From Ceratothoa steindachneri (taxonomy: Eukaryota; Arthropoda; Malacostraca; Isopoda; Cymothoidae), in contig OZ018321.1 in assembly GCA_963969495.1 (NCBI GenBank), forward strand, positions 194,543,796-194,607,795: a stretch of 64,000 nt of DNA, read 5' to 3'. A model generated the notes under the pieces. The model was not told the DNA's origin and did not search any database. It saw only the letters and a program-made list of their open reading frames with translations. The translations under genes were made by a program, and so were the position numbers. Of the stretch, positions 30,986-42,949 are shown one piece after another. Positions within the stretch are counted from its first letter, which is position 1; the number at the start of each line of letters is the position of its first letter.

Positions 30986-32264
30986 TAAATTGTACTATTT
31001 CTCTGATCCGCCCGTTTTGTGAACGAACATGCGCTTTAAAGCGAATTTAGTTACAGTGATGAAATATTCCTCTGTGTCAGTGTCTGAGGCACCTCATTAA
31101 TGTCCATGTCTCAGAAAGGATGAAAGGAAAATCAAGAATTATCACAAACTTGTGCTTCCAGAGATCCGAACCAACGGAAATGCTAATCAGAAATCAGCCT
31201 TGTCCTAATCGAATCCTTGTATTTTTTTTGTAGAACGTCAACTAGTTATAGTTTATTTTTTCTGGTGTGTAAATGAATCTTATACAAGGTCATTGTCCAG
31301 AAACCTGCGATTCATCATGCGCTTAGATGCATTCGCAATCACTTCCTTTCAGCCATGAGTTTTATACTGAAGACAGAGTTAAATTTTCTACCACAATTCA
31401 CGGCATTCTAGGCCATGAGAATAGCAGTGTGCATGCAAATCCACACACTCTACACTTTGCTGTTAGTCAAATGTAGTTGGTTTGGTATCTATTCTATATT
31501 TATAGGCAAAAAAAACTTTATGAAAATCTCGATGAATCGTTAAGGCAAAATAGAACCTCGGGATGCTACAGGGATGCTAAGGAACTTCCCTGCAGAGCAT
31601 ATAAACATACACCAAAACACGATCCATAACTAGATGATTTGTGCAGAAAATGACGCACCGATGTGAATATTAAAGCCCGTTCAAAATCGTTATTCATGGC
31701 TCAAAGTGGCACAGATAAAGACACACCTGGAAAATGACGAAATCATAAAAAAAACAGTGATAAGAGGCTAATATCTAAATGCACGTGAGTACCATATGTC
31801 TTCTACATTATCCAATGATTTGGTTAAGTTATTAACATTAATTAATATAAATAAAAGAAGGGGATAATGGTCTCAAGGTTGCAGATGGAGTAGCGATTAA
31901 TTTCCAAAACACAGGATGGAAAAACATGGAAGACAGCTGAACTGGAAGTCACTCGAAGATAATACCGAAGTCCTAACACATGATCCAAACCGTCGACAGT
32001 TACTGATATTAGAAGCCTTATTAAATACGCAAACAAACATACAATTCACTCTGCCTTTCTCACGTTCCCGCGCCCCGAATAATGATCACTGCCCATCTAA
32101 ATCCTGTGGCCATTATAGATTGACCATTTTAAACAATCTCAACCCTCGTTTCAATGTATCTTTTTTGGGTTTAAGAATTTACATTCCATATAAGTATGTT
32201 TATATATTTGTTAACATCTAAATAATCATGTATATAAAGCTCTGATGAAAGATGAAAATTCTCA
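30986..32264. other. no recognised gene
   Basis: AT-rich unique-looking DNA with only short frames. I see no domain, RNA gene or repeat structure. Confidence 0.5.
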
Positions 32265-32636
32265 CTTACCATAAATAGGAAAATAATGAGTATTCAAAAG
32301 TATTCCTAAATTTAATTTACCTTAAAAAGCAAAGTAATGAGTTTATTCCAGGTTAATCATATATTATTTTGGAAGAAAAATACTTATTTATGTTAAAAAA
32401 GAAGGCAATGCGTTTATTCATGTTTAATTATAGATTATTTTTGATGAAAATAGTTCATTGGAAAGAGATGAGCTTATTCCAGATAAATCATAAATTATTT
32501 GGAATAAAACTATTTAATTACATTAAAATTAAAAACAATGCGTTTATTTCAGGTTAATCATTCATTATTTTGAATAAAAATATTAATTACTTTTAAAAGG
32601 AAAGCAATGGGTTTATTCCCGAGTATTCATAATTTT

Positions 32637-32717
<81 letters not shown>

Positions 32718-32896
32718 AAAAACTCACAAAGTATCACGTGAGGGTAGCAAATGAATACAATGTCCCGCAGGAAAAAATGAAAAGGTGTTTCCAAGTTCTT
32801 TCGAACTTTATTAAGTTCCTTATCAAGGATCTGGAACTTAATAAAGTTCGAAAGTACTTGGAAACACCTTTTCATTTTTTCCTGCGGGACATTTCA

Positions 32897-32978
<82 letters not shown>

Positions 32979-33570
32979 AATACCTTAAAAAGGAAAGCTA
33001 TGAGTCTATTCGACATTAATCATCGATTAGTTTGGATGAAAATATTTATTACCTTAAACAATCTGGTTTTTTTTTACAGTTTAATCATAGATTATTTGGA
33101 ATAAAAATACTTAATTAGCGTTAAAAATTTAAACAAGTAGCATATTTCTGGTTAATCATAGATTACTTTGAAATAAAATACTTAATTACCTTAAATAGGA
33201 AAACAATGTGTGTATTCGACTTTATTCCTAGAAAATTTTGTTTAAAAAAAACTCAATTACCATCAAAATGAAAGTAATGAATTGATTCCAGATTAATTAT
33301 AGAATAGTTTAGATGAAAATACTTAATTACCTAAAGAAAGAGAACAATTAGTCTATTTTAGGTTAATTATTAATTAGTTTGAATGAAAATACCTAAAAAA
33401 GAAGAACAATGAAATTATTTCAGATTAATCTTAAAATATTTTGGATGAAAATACTTAATTACTTTAAAAATGAAAGGAATGCGTTTATTCCAAATTAATC
33501 ATAGATTAATTTGAATGAAAATACTTAATTACCTTAAGAAGGAGAGCAATTAGTTTATTCCAGATTAATA
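32265..33570. repeat. ~68-bp AT-rich tandem array
   Basis: About 14 diverged units with recurrent gcaatgcgtttattccag, gattaatcatagatta and gaaaatacttaattacct. Measured spacings of the gtttatt word (32333, 32403, 32465, 32533, 32601) average about 68. The array is split by a (TA)n-flanked foldback element at 32637-32976 and continues after it. Confidence 0.88.
32637..32976. mobile_element. (TA)n-flanked foldback element 3
   Basis: (TA)n (32637-32712), a spacer with aaaactcacaaagtat and gtgag shared with element 1, a hairpin (arms about 32750-32819 and 32833-32898, 13-nt loop), and (TA)n (32901-32976). It interrupts a unit of the 68-bp array, so uninterrupted neighbouring units serve as the empty site. 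The right half of the hairpin reads ctgg, then a gaactt...aagttc stem with an aata loop, then cgaaa. This faintly recalls a hammerhead ribozyme core without the full CTGATGA box. Confidence 0.85.
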
Positions 33571-34155
33571 AATACTACTAATAATAACAATGTATAGAGC
33601 AAGGAAATGTGTTGAAGATACATAGGCTGCGTAATATAAATACTACTTCAAGTGTTTGCGAGTGTTGGATACTAAAGCCCCCTCCCTCCTACACATCTCT
33701 GGCGGGAATCATAAAAAAAAACTGTTCGTTGGCAATTTTTGCCTTACATCGGACTTCCACTCCTCACCACTCAATGGAGTACCAGGTTTATCATGTGCTT
33801 CTGGAAGATTACACGCCTTCCACCTCCTGGTGACTAAAGATGGATTTGCGGCTGTAAGTATTCCTTCCACACATATTCTCTTCATAACCACCTTCATTCC
33901 ACTGGTCTGCGCTGTTTTCAAGCTCTATCACTTAATATTTGATTTTAGGCCATCTTTTCGCGCTGAATCCAAAAATCATGCTCATTTTATCTAATTAGAT
34001 CAAGTTTCTGAGATATAAGCACGTGTCGCAAATTCCTATATTCGGATCTATTTGTCGGCGAATGTACACACAATAGTAAAATTTGAACTGATTTATACAC
34101 AGAAGGTTTACAGAATGTTCTAATTGATACAAAGAAGACTACAACATACAAAAAG
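33571..34155. other. no recognised gene
   Basis: An open frame at 33656-33994 (plus) has no recognisable motif. It may be downstream flank of the broken gene at 34156-35816. Confidence 0.4.
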
Positions 34156-35816
34156 CTACTCATGGATGAATGGCCTCTTCAGGAACTTCCAATTGTACCT
34201 AGCATACACCAAATCCCTTTTCAGGCACCAGCAGTAGTCAGCCAGAAAGTTGACATCCCAACGCCCTTTGTAGCGTTTCTCCATCACAGGGATACGAGTA
34301 TCTTGGTGAATTGTGAAGTTTTCACAATTCTCGGGAAAATAGTCCAGGTGGGCCCGGTGTAAGTACATTTTCAGTGACATGCGCGCATCAAGTTTGCGGA
34401 AATTCTCCATTAATTCATCAACCGCCTTCTCATACTGAGGAAGTCTATGGTTACCAAGGAAGTTTGCAATGACTGACTAAGAGACAAGCAAGGAGAGAGT
34501 TATGCAGGATTCAGTGCTTCATCAAAACTGGTGCCTTAAATGAGCTCCCTTATTTGAGGACCATCAAATACGCCTGCCTTCAATTTTTCCATGCTGACAC
34601 GTGGAAACTTCTGACGGAGGAGAGAAAATCCTATACCTTTTATGCCCATTTCCTTGACAAAGTTTTTCATTAAACCGAGTTTGATGTGCAGGCGTGGAAG
34701 CAATATCTTGCTCGGTTCAACCAGAGGGTGGGACAGACGTTGTGTGAACTGGGTTCTAATCCTTGTCTTGCAGCCAGTCTTGTCTGACATAATGCTGGTC
34801 GTCAGCCCTACTGCGCCACAAGCATATAAAGGATGAAAGCTTTGTGTACCCACCTTGAAGACCTAGGATGAGTCCAACAACTTTAGGATCTCCACAGATC
34901 AGCCATTTGTGTTGCTGGTAGTTGAGAGCAGACAACAGACGGTCCATGCTGTTGCAGGTTTGTTTCATTGCAGCTTAGTGTCCAATAAGAATCGATGAAA
35001 ATTTATTGGCGTTATTCAGAACTACCTTGAGATTTCTTTTAGATGAGTCAATGAAAATTCTCCATTCCATAGCATCATACTTCACCCTCATTAAAAGTTG
35101 AGCGGATCAGCAATGTTGTTACAGCAGACCATTAAAGAGGCTTCATTAAACGTGAAAAATTTCCTAAATTCTTTCTCGCGGTCCCGATACCAATAGAATG
35201 TTGTCCCCGGTGCCAGCATAAATTTCTCTCCAAGACATGAACCCAATAACTGAGAAGATGCTTTGGAAAGGTGCAGGTCTCGTGTCAGGTCGTTGAGTTC
35301 GGCTTGCTTAAGTGGCACCAGTTGTTCGCCCTCTTCGGGCTCGTATGCATCAAACTCAACTGTATCGGTAGTGACATTAGCCTCGGAATCAGAGCTAGAA
35401 CCCATGGTAAAATTAGGCTCAGGGACAGGAAGATCGGCGCCATGTGTGACTGCTTTTATAGCAGAATGAACATTGGAGTATTGAACATGGTGCTTGTTCT
35501 CGCAATTGATGCCTTTCAAATTTGTTATGCAGAAGTAGCAGTCGGTGACGTGATCTTTGCCTTCCCTCCACCCCACCAGGACAGCAAATGGCATACTCTT
35601 GCTTTTCTTATTACCTCAATCTGGCAAATTTTCCACACATGTTTTACAGCACATATGGGGATGAAATGGCTTATTCTGGTCCCCTAGTTTCACTTCAAAG
35701 TTAGCATGATGTGCCTTTTTCACAAAATTCGTGATTTTTGCTTGATGGTCTGGAAGAGCGACATGCCTGCAGATGTAAAAAAACATATCCGGATGATTCT
35801 TACACGTACGATCCAT
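34156..35816 (-). pseudogene. multicopy arthropod protein of unknown function, broken
   Basis: Pieces in sense order belong to one protein of about 540 residues: MDRTCKNHPDMFFYICRHV...CCKTC (35816-35616), a segment with DCYFCITNLKGI and AELNDLTRDLHLSK (35594-35091), MEWRIFIDSSKRNLK (about 35060), WLICGDPKVVGLILGLQGG...CLWRSRA (34968-34756), ILLPRLHIKLGLMKNFVKEM (about 34680), and MEKRYKGRWDVNFLADYCWCLKR (34270-34200). I know this arrangement as an uncharacterised family present in many near-identical copies in arthropod genomes; its function is not established. Breaks: TGA after ENLPD where the family has a tryptophan codon, a one-base shift after DPLNF, a TAA after LIGH, and a shift near 34760. 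The spaced acidic residues (IDSSK, CGD.KV, MEKRY) could be a DDE-type catalytic set, which is inference. No TIRs were found around it. Confidence 0.7.
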
Positions 35817-36080
35817 TGTAATGCAAATCTAGACCTGAAAAAACGAATAAAATAGGTTATGTATGGTTACTCATCACTAGATATGACAAAACAGAAGTAA
35901 TATCGGTTGAATGATAGCGCTATTTTGGAAAATCCGTTCTAATATAAATTTAGCACATCTGAGAAACCAGACCTGAGCAAAGGAAATTATGTATATTCTT
36001 AAATTCAGTCTGAGAAAATAATCCTAAACCAGTTGGAAAACCTTTGAACAAAGGTTGAAACACAAGCCAGGCTAACATTC
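35817..36080. other. no recognised gene
   Basis: Short AT-rich spacer between the broken gene and the 50-bp minisatellite. Confidence 0.5.
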
Positions 36081-38300
36081 TCCTTTCTGGCGGAAATGTC
36101 CTCGTTGGCTTTCGCTTCTTGGTTTTAATTAAGTAACAGAAAGAGATGTCCTCGTTGGCTAGCTCTTCTTGGTTTTAAATAAATCACAGAAACAGGTGTT
36201 CTAACTGGTTATTGCTTCCTAGTCTTAATCAAATCACAGTAACGGGTGTTCTCGTTGGTTAGTACTTGATGGCTCTAAATAAATCACAGCAACTGGTCTC
36301 CTCGTTGGTTATTGTTTCTTGGTTTTAAATAACTAAAAGAAACATGTACCCTCGTTGGTTTTGCTTCTTGGTTTTAATTAAGTTACAGCAACAGGTGTCC
36401 TCGTTGGTTTTCTCTTCTTGGTTTTAATAAAGTGACAGAAACAGGTGGCCTCATTGTTTTTGCTTCTTGGTTTTAATTATGTAATATAAAACAGATGCTC
36501 TAGTTGATTGACACTTTTTGATTTTTCCCTAAGTAAGAAACACAGGTACCACAGTTGTTTTACGCTCCTTGGTTTTTATTATATAACAGAAACAGGTTCC
36601 TATATTGATTGTTGCTTCGGGTTATAATTAACAACAGAAACAGGTGCCCTCGCTGGTTTTCCATTCTTGGTTTTACTTAAGTAAGAGAACAAGTTACCCT
36701 CGTTGGGTTTTACTTCTTGCTTTTAATCAAGTCACAGCTACATGTGTCCTCATTGGTTTTTGCTTCTTGGTTTTAATAAAGTCACAGTACCAGGTGTCTT
36801 CGTTGGTTTTTGCTTCTTGAATTTAATTAAGTAACAGAAATAGGTGTCCTCGTTGGTTTTAGCTTATTGATTTTAATTAAGTAACAGAATCAGGTTGTCT
36901 CGTTGGTTTGTGGTTCATGGGTTTGATTAAGTAACCGAAACTGGTACCACCTTGGTTTTCTCTTCTTGGTTTTAATTAAGTGACAGAAACAGGTGTCCTC
37001 GTTGTTCTTTGCCTCTTGTTTTTAATTTAGGAACAGCAGCAGGTGTCCTCGTTGGTTTTCACTTCTTGGTTTAAATTAAGAAGCAGAAAAAGGTACAATC
37101 GTTGGTTTTTGCTTCTTGGTTTTAATTAAGGGAGAGAGCAACAGTTGTACTCGTTGGTATTCGCTTCTTGGTTTAATTAATTAAAATAAACAGGTACCCT
37201 CGTTAGTTTTCCCTTCTTGGATTTAATTAAGTAACAAAAACAGGTGCCCTCAGTGGTTTTCGCTTGTTGCTTTTAATTTAGTAACAGAAACAGGCGTCCT
37301 CGTTGGCTTGTGGTTCATGGTTTTGATTAACTAACCGAAACTGGTACCACCTTGGTTTTCTCTTCTTGATTTTAATTAAGTAACAGACACAGGTGTCATC
37401 GTTGGTTTTCTTTCGTCGTTTTAATTAAGTAACAGTAACAAGTGTCCTCGTTGGTTTATGCTTCTTGGTTTTAATTAAGTAACAGAAACAGGTGCCCTCG
37501 TTGGTTTGCTTTTCTTGGTTTTAATTAAGTAACAGTTATCCTCTTTGATTTTTTTTCTGGTTTTAATTAAGTCACAGCCGCTGGTGTCCTCTTTGGTTTT
37601 CGCTTCTTGTTTTTAATTAACTAACAGAAACAGGTGTCCTCGTTGGTTATCGCTTCTTGATTTAATTAAGGGACAGCAAAAGGTGTCCTCGTTGGTTTTT
37701 GCTTCTTAGTTTCAATTAAGTAACGGAAAAGTTATCCTCGTTGGTTTTCTGTTATTTATTTTAATTATGTAACAGAAACGGGTGCCTTCGTTGGTGATTT
37801 TTGCTACTTGATTTTAATTAGGTAACAGAAACATTTATTCTCTTTGTTTTTTTCTTCTTGTTTTAATTAAGTCAAGGAACAGGTGTCATCTTTGTTTTTT
37901 GCCTCTTGGTTTTAATTCATAGAAACAGGTGCCCTCTGTGGTTTTAGCTTCTGGTTTTAATTAAGTCACAACAACAGGTGTTCTAGTTGGTTTTCACGTC
38001 TTGCTTTTAATTAACTCACCGCAGCAGGTGTTCTTCTTGGTTTAAATTAAGTAACAGAAACAGGTATTCTCTTTGTTTTGCTTCTTCGTTTAAATTAAGT
38101 AACAGAAACAGGTGTCATCGTTGGTTTATTCTTCTTGGTATAATTAAATAATAGAAACAGGTGTCCTCGTTGGTTTTCGTTTCTCTGTTTTACTTAAGTA
38201 ACTGAAACAGTGTCCTCGTTGGTTTTCACTTCTTAGTTTTAATTAAGTAACAGAAGCAGGTGTCATCCTTGGTTTTCGCTTCTTAGTTTAATTTAATAAC
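36081..38300. repeat. 50-bp minisatellite, about 44 copies
   Basis: The unit is ggtgtcctcgttggttttcg followed by cttcttggttttaattaagt and aacagaaaca. Copies are 75-95% alike with occasional single-base indels, so the array drifts around 50 bp. No unit keeps an open frame. The array is about 2.2 kb. Confidence 0.95.
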
Positions 38301-38856
38301 ATCAACTTTCCCAAGCATAAACTCAGCAACTGCGCCTGTTCAGCGACGTCGTTAATTTGGCATCTTGAGTCGTCATAGTTTTTCTCCAAATCATTTATAT
38401 TTTAATCCTTCTCACGACCAGTTAATGGAATGCTGTACTTGGAAATTCGCATTCCTATTCCCCGCTAGGTTATCTCTGATCTTAGGACAAGGGTGCAGGG
38501 ACTAGTTGCTGTGAGAACTGACATTAAAAGGACGCGAAAAAAATGTTTAGTAGAACCAAGTGGTAATCGCGCCCTGTCAAGGTTATTTAAATATTCCAGT
38601 TCTCCTGCAAGATGCGATCGAATTGAAAGGTGTTTTATTGGGTATTCAAAGTGCCAGAATGTGTGAACATATGCTATATTAACGTTATATAACGGGTTAT
38701 ATAATATAATGTTATATGTAAAGTTATATTAATATGAGAGCAGTTTGCTGGGATTTATTAACTTTAAGAGATATCAATCTTTCCTTACATTTATGTACCA
38801 ATTCTATCGATCAGGACAATGACAGGAGCAGAGTTGTATTCACAGCATAGGCTATG
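38301..38856. other. no recognised gene
   Basis: Unique-looking AT-rich DNA with a TATAACG/TATAAT-rich patch near 38680-38720. Confidence 0.5.
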
Positions 38857-38864
38857 GCTTAGGG
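38857..38864. repeat. 8-bp target-site duplication, left (hAT 1)
   Basis: GCTTAGGG, directly before the CAGTGGTCGG terminus; identical to 41831-41838. Confidence 0.9.
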
Positions 38865-41830
38865 CAGTGGTCGGAGAACAGGGGTAAATTACCCTAAATG
38901 GGGCAATTTAGAAAAATTGGGGGGGTAGGGTAATGGATGTGGATGTGCTAAGTGAGGAAAACGAATGAGAAAGTTGGAGAAAAAGAATGCATCGATGAGC
39001 CTTTCTTCTATTTTTCGATAAAATCTGGCAACATTTCCCTAATTAAGTGGCATTTTGCCATGTTTTGAACCTGCCTCTTTCAGGGTAGTTGATGAATTAG
39101 TAGAGCTAATCAAGTGATATTATAATTATTTACATAAGGTGAGTTATGATATAATCTATAATATTTACGTTTCTGTATAGACTTTTGTGATTAAAATTCA
39201 ACAAAAGTTAAATATATAAATATAAGATTACAAGTAGTTTAGACTTTAGGATATTCTAGTTTATTTGTAAGGGGCTTAATTGTCCCATCAACTGTTTAGT
39301 TGATAGTTTCTCACTTTTTTAGGGGTAACTATTATATTTTTTATTTAGTTTTATTTTAATTAATTATTTTATATTAAAAGTAAGTTTTTTAACAAGTTTA
39401 ACTCTATTTAAGAAGATTTCATGCAGCCCCTACAGATGTAATGCTCACTCTTTTTAAGTCTTATTGTTTGAATTTTTATGGTTGTGAGTTGTGGTTTGAT
39501 TTTATGTTATGTTATTTTAAAGTTTTAATTTAAACTATTAGATTCGTCACTAAATAATTTTTTATTCTTCAAAAATAGAAGTAAAAAGACCTTAAAAAAA
39601 GTGATAGATTTGTCTTTCATTTTCAGATGGTATCAGCAAGGAAAAGGACATATCAGGCAGAGTTCCTTAATTATGACTTCACAGAAATAGAGGACAAGGA
39701 CAAATGAAACCTCAATGTGTCGTCTGTATGAAAGTACTGACTTCTGAGTCTTTCAAAAAGAATCAACTGAAGAAACACTTGGACAAGGTTCATTCACATC
39801 TGTCTTGCAAACCACGGGAATACTTTGAGAATCTGGAAAAAAACAGTCAAAAGACAGAGATTGGAAAATAAGAAGAGTGCAACGTTTGACCAACGTTCAG
39901 CAGCAATAGCTAGTTTTGAATTGGCATGGTTGGTTGCTCGAAACAACAAACCACATACTATTGGTGAAGACTTAATCAAACCGGGAGTGATGAAAATGGC
40001 AGAAATAATGTGTGGGCAGAAAATAGCTAAAGAACTGAATACAGTGCCTTTGTCTGCAAGAGTTATTAAAGAAAGAATTTCCATCTTGACAGAAAATTTG
40101 AGAGAACACGTGATTTCTTCAGTAAAAAAAAGAGTAAAGAGTTTGCCATTCAAATTGATGAGACTACAGATGTCAGTATCAATTCGCAGCTGATGGTATA
40201 CGTTCGATACAGGGGTTCTGATGAAATTGAAGAAGAAATATTGCTATGTTCTCTTGAGTTGATAACTCGTGGTATTGATGTGTTCAATAAGGCTGATGGA
40301 TACTTCAACAAACAAAGTGTTGATTTAAAGTGGGAAGATTGTATTGCAGTATCAATTTATGGAGCTCCTGCTATGCTTGGTCACGTCACTGATTTTGTGG
40401 CTTTGGTCAAACAACAGAATCCAAATATTCAGGTCATCCATTGTATGATACATCGCCAGGCATTAGTTGTGAAGGATTTGGAACCAGAAGTGGACGCTGT
40501 GTTGAATGATGTAATTAATATTCTCAATGTTGTAAAAGGAGCATGCACTAAACACGAGGATGTTTTGTGATTTATGTGAGGATGGAGAGGCTTAATATTC
40601 AACCCTTCTTTTCCATACGGAAGTGAGGTGACTTTCACGTGGAAATGTCCTGAATATGTTGTGGGCTCTTAAAATCGAACTTGAAATATTTCTGACTGAT
40701 CAAAAACACACACTTGCAGAGAAGTTCAGAAAATCAACCTGGCTAACTCTTCTTGCATACTTAGCTGACATTTTGGGGCATGTAAATGCGCTGAACAAGG
40801 AATTACAAGGAAAGAAAATCAATCTCATCTTAGCAAGGAAAAAAAATTTAGTATTTGTATCAAAGCTTCAGTATTGGAACCAAAAAGTAAATGCAAATAA
40901 GATTGCTTAGTGACATGAAGGAATCAGTCACAAGGCACCTGACCAAACTTAGGAATAGGTTCTGTGACTACTTTTCAGAGCTTGATTCACATACTGTCAG
41001 CTGGATTGTAAATCCTTTCAAATGTGAACTGGCTGATTTTCCTGAAGAACCTGAAGGATTGGCAGAAGAGCTTATTGAACTGCGTTGCAACAGTGAAACA
41101 AGCATGGAATTTGAGACCAAGGATAACCTCTCAAGTTTTTGGATGTCAAAAGCTCAAAGGCTTATAAAACTGCACATTTGGGAGCAACTAATATGCTGCT
41201 ACCTTTTGTAACAACCTACCTTTGCGAACAAGATTTTTCTACCCTTGTAAATCTAAAACAAAATACAGAAACCGGTTGGATCCTGAACACAGCATCAAAG
41301 TAGCAGTGACATCAAAAATCCCTGTTATTGAGATTGTTGTATCAAAGATGAAACAGTATCATTTTTCCAAAGCCTGAGAGAGCTGATATATTCAAATTTT
41401 CAATAATTTTTTCATTAGTTTTATTTGTGCACCATTCTCATGTCAGAAAGGGTAAACATTTTTCCCCAATAACATTTTCCTATTTTGTTTTTGTACGAAT
41501 TTTAAATACATTAGTGACATAGTCAATAATTTTGCTTGTGTGCCATGTAATGCTAAAAAGGGACTGTTTTATTTCTGTTTATAAATATATAATTTCCTAC
41601 AATTTTTTCTTGTGTGGTATTTCCATGCCAAAAAGACAGACTTTTATTTCCTAATGATAAATGAAATAAAAAATTAAACATTATCTCAATATAAATTTTT
41701 TTGTGTCTTTATTATCCAGGATTTTTATAAGTAAATCGGTTTGTCACCCAGAGTACTTCAAAGACTGGGGTAAATTCATTTTACTACAAATTCTTTTGGG
41801 GTAACACCCAAAAAAGTTACCCGACCCCTG
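38865..41830 (+). mobile_element. hAT DNA transposon 1
   Basis: 2966 bp with short terminal inverted repeats CAGTGGTCGG (left) and CAGGGGTCGG (reversed right), the CAG-N-G start typical of hAT, and a perfect 8-bp duplication. It encodes a BED-finger/DDE/hATC transposase on the plus strand, now broken. About 760 bp of AT-rich 5' DNA precedes the gene. Confidence 0.95.
39629..41377 (+). pseudogene. hAT transposase, BED-type, broken
   Basis: The order is a BED zinc finger (CVVCMKVL...LKKHLDKVH, about 39710-39790), a DNA-binding/linker region with KPHTIGEDLIKPGVMKM, a catalytic block with QIDETTDVS (first acidic residue, about 40155), then WEDCIAVSIYGAPAMLGH (about 40335-40385), HCMIHRQAL and VLNDVINILN, and a C-terminal dimerisation region (TYLCEQ.FSTLVNLKTKYR.RLDPE near 41215-41290). 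The family has TDGA.AM where this copy has IYGAPAM, so the second catalytic Asp is Tyr (GAT to TAT). Stops and shifts near 39705, 39870, 40570, 40655 and 40910 break the frame. It is inactive. Confidence 0.9.
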
Positions 41831-41838
41831 GCTTAGGG
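41831..41838. repeat. 8-bp target-site duplication, right (hAT 1)
   Basis: GCTTAGGG, identical to 38857-38864. Confidence 0.9.
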
Positions 41839-42940
41839 CATCACACTTCGAGTGGCCTCGCCACCGCGCTTCAGTTTGAATATGAGACGCGTTGCTTCAA
41901 AAATTTAACGCGACTTAGAATTCAAAATAAGAAAATAAGTTTAAGTTTTTGCATTTGATTGTAGTACGCAATTTTAAATTGACGATTTTCAATAAAAAAA
42001 AATTATTCTAGCTAATGGGAACATAAGTGTATTTAAAACAATAATAATAAGTCCAGGATTTTCGTCAAATAGAAATCGTTTTTTTAATATTTATCATTTT
42101 TTAAAATTTACTTTATCTTGATAATTTATTTATCATTTTTTAGAACTTGCTTGATAATATAGGAATTAATACAACGAAATGTTTTTTAATAGAACTTAAA
42201 TACCACTGCAAGAAAATCTGCATTTTGCTCAAGTTGATTAAGGTGAGTTAATATTTACCAATGACTAAATAAAACAGCAAAAACAATCTAGACATCATAG
42301 AATTATGTTGTTTGCATATCCAATCTAAAGTTAAAAGATTTTTATATGGCCACCTATGGTGTATACTATCTATTTACTAATATACCCGTCTATGAAACAT
42401 GTAACATTATAACTACTGTAATACTCCGCCTAATTCCTCTATGGAAGTTTTGGTCTTACACTTTTAAAGCTAACGGTTGAAGATACTAGCGTTCTTTTCG
42501 AAGGTGAGATGTTTCACCAACAAGAAAGCATAGCAATGGGCACTTTCTCTATATTTCTTACCATACTTTTCTATATTCTATATGTATTTATAGTAGATTG
42601 TTTTTTACTCTGCTGCATTTGATAACAATTAGACCCGGAAGAAAATAACAATAACACGGTAAATAATTATGCATAAGTACCAGAATAAAAATAAATATAT
42701 TCACGTTTAATTTAAATGGATGGTACGATAAAAGATTAATTTATAATAATAAGAAAAGAAGATCCGGACAACATTATTCTTGCAGAGCATGGAGTAGATT
42801 TGCAAAGCAACCAGATAAAACTACCTAATTATGACGTCATCTGGACAAACTACACTCAGTCAAGATACGATGACGTCACAATAGGGATATAAAAAATGGG
42901 TAACACACACAGAATTCAAAGACTTATAACAGTCCTTTAT
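41839..42940. other. AT-rich interval, no gene
   Basis: About 1.1 kb of AT-rich DNA with no open frame of note and no clear repeat. Confidence 0.5.
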
Positions 42941-42949
42941 TGCCATTAA

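Noticed and set aside
34536..35687. Plus-strand frames opposite the unknown multicopy gene
   Set aside because: The minus-strand pieces align in order to one protein family; the plus frames are shadows.
36081..38300. The 50-bp array as a coding tandem-repeat protein
   Set aside because: Units carry stops in all frames and indels break any periodic frame.
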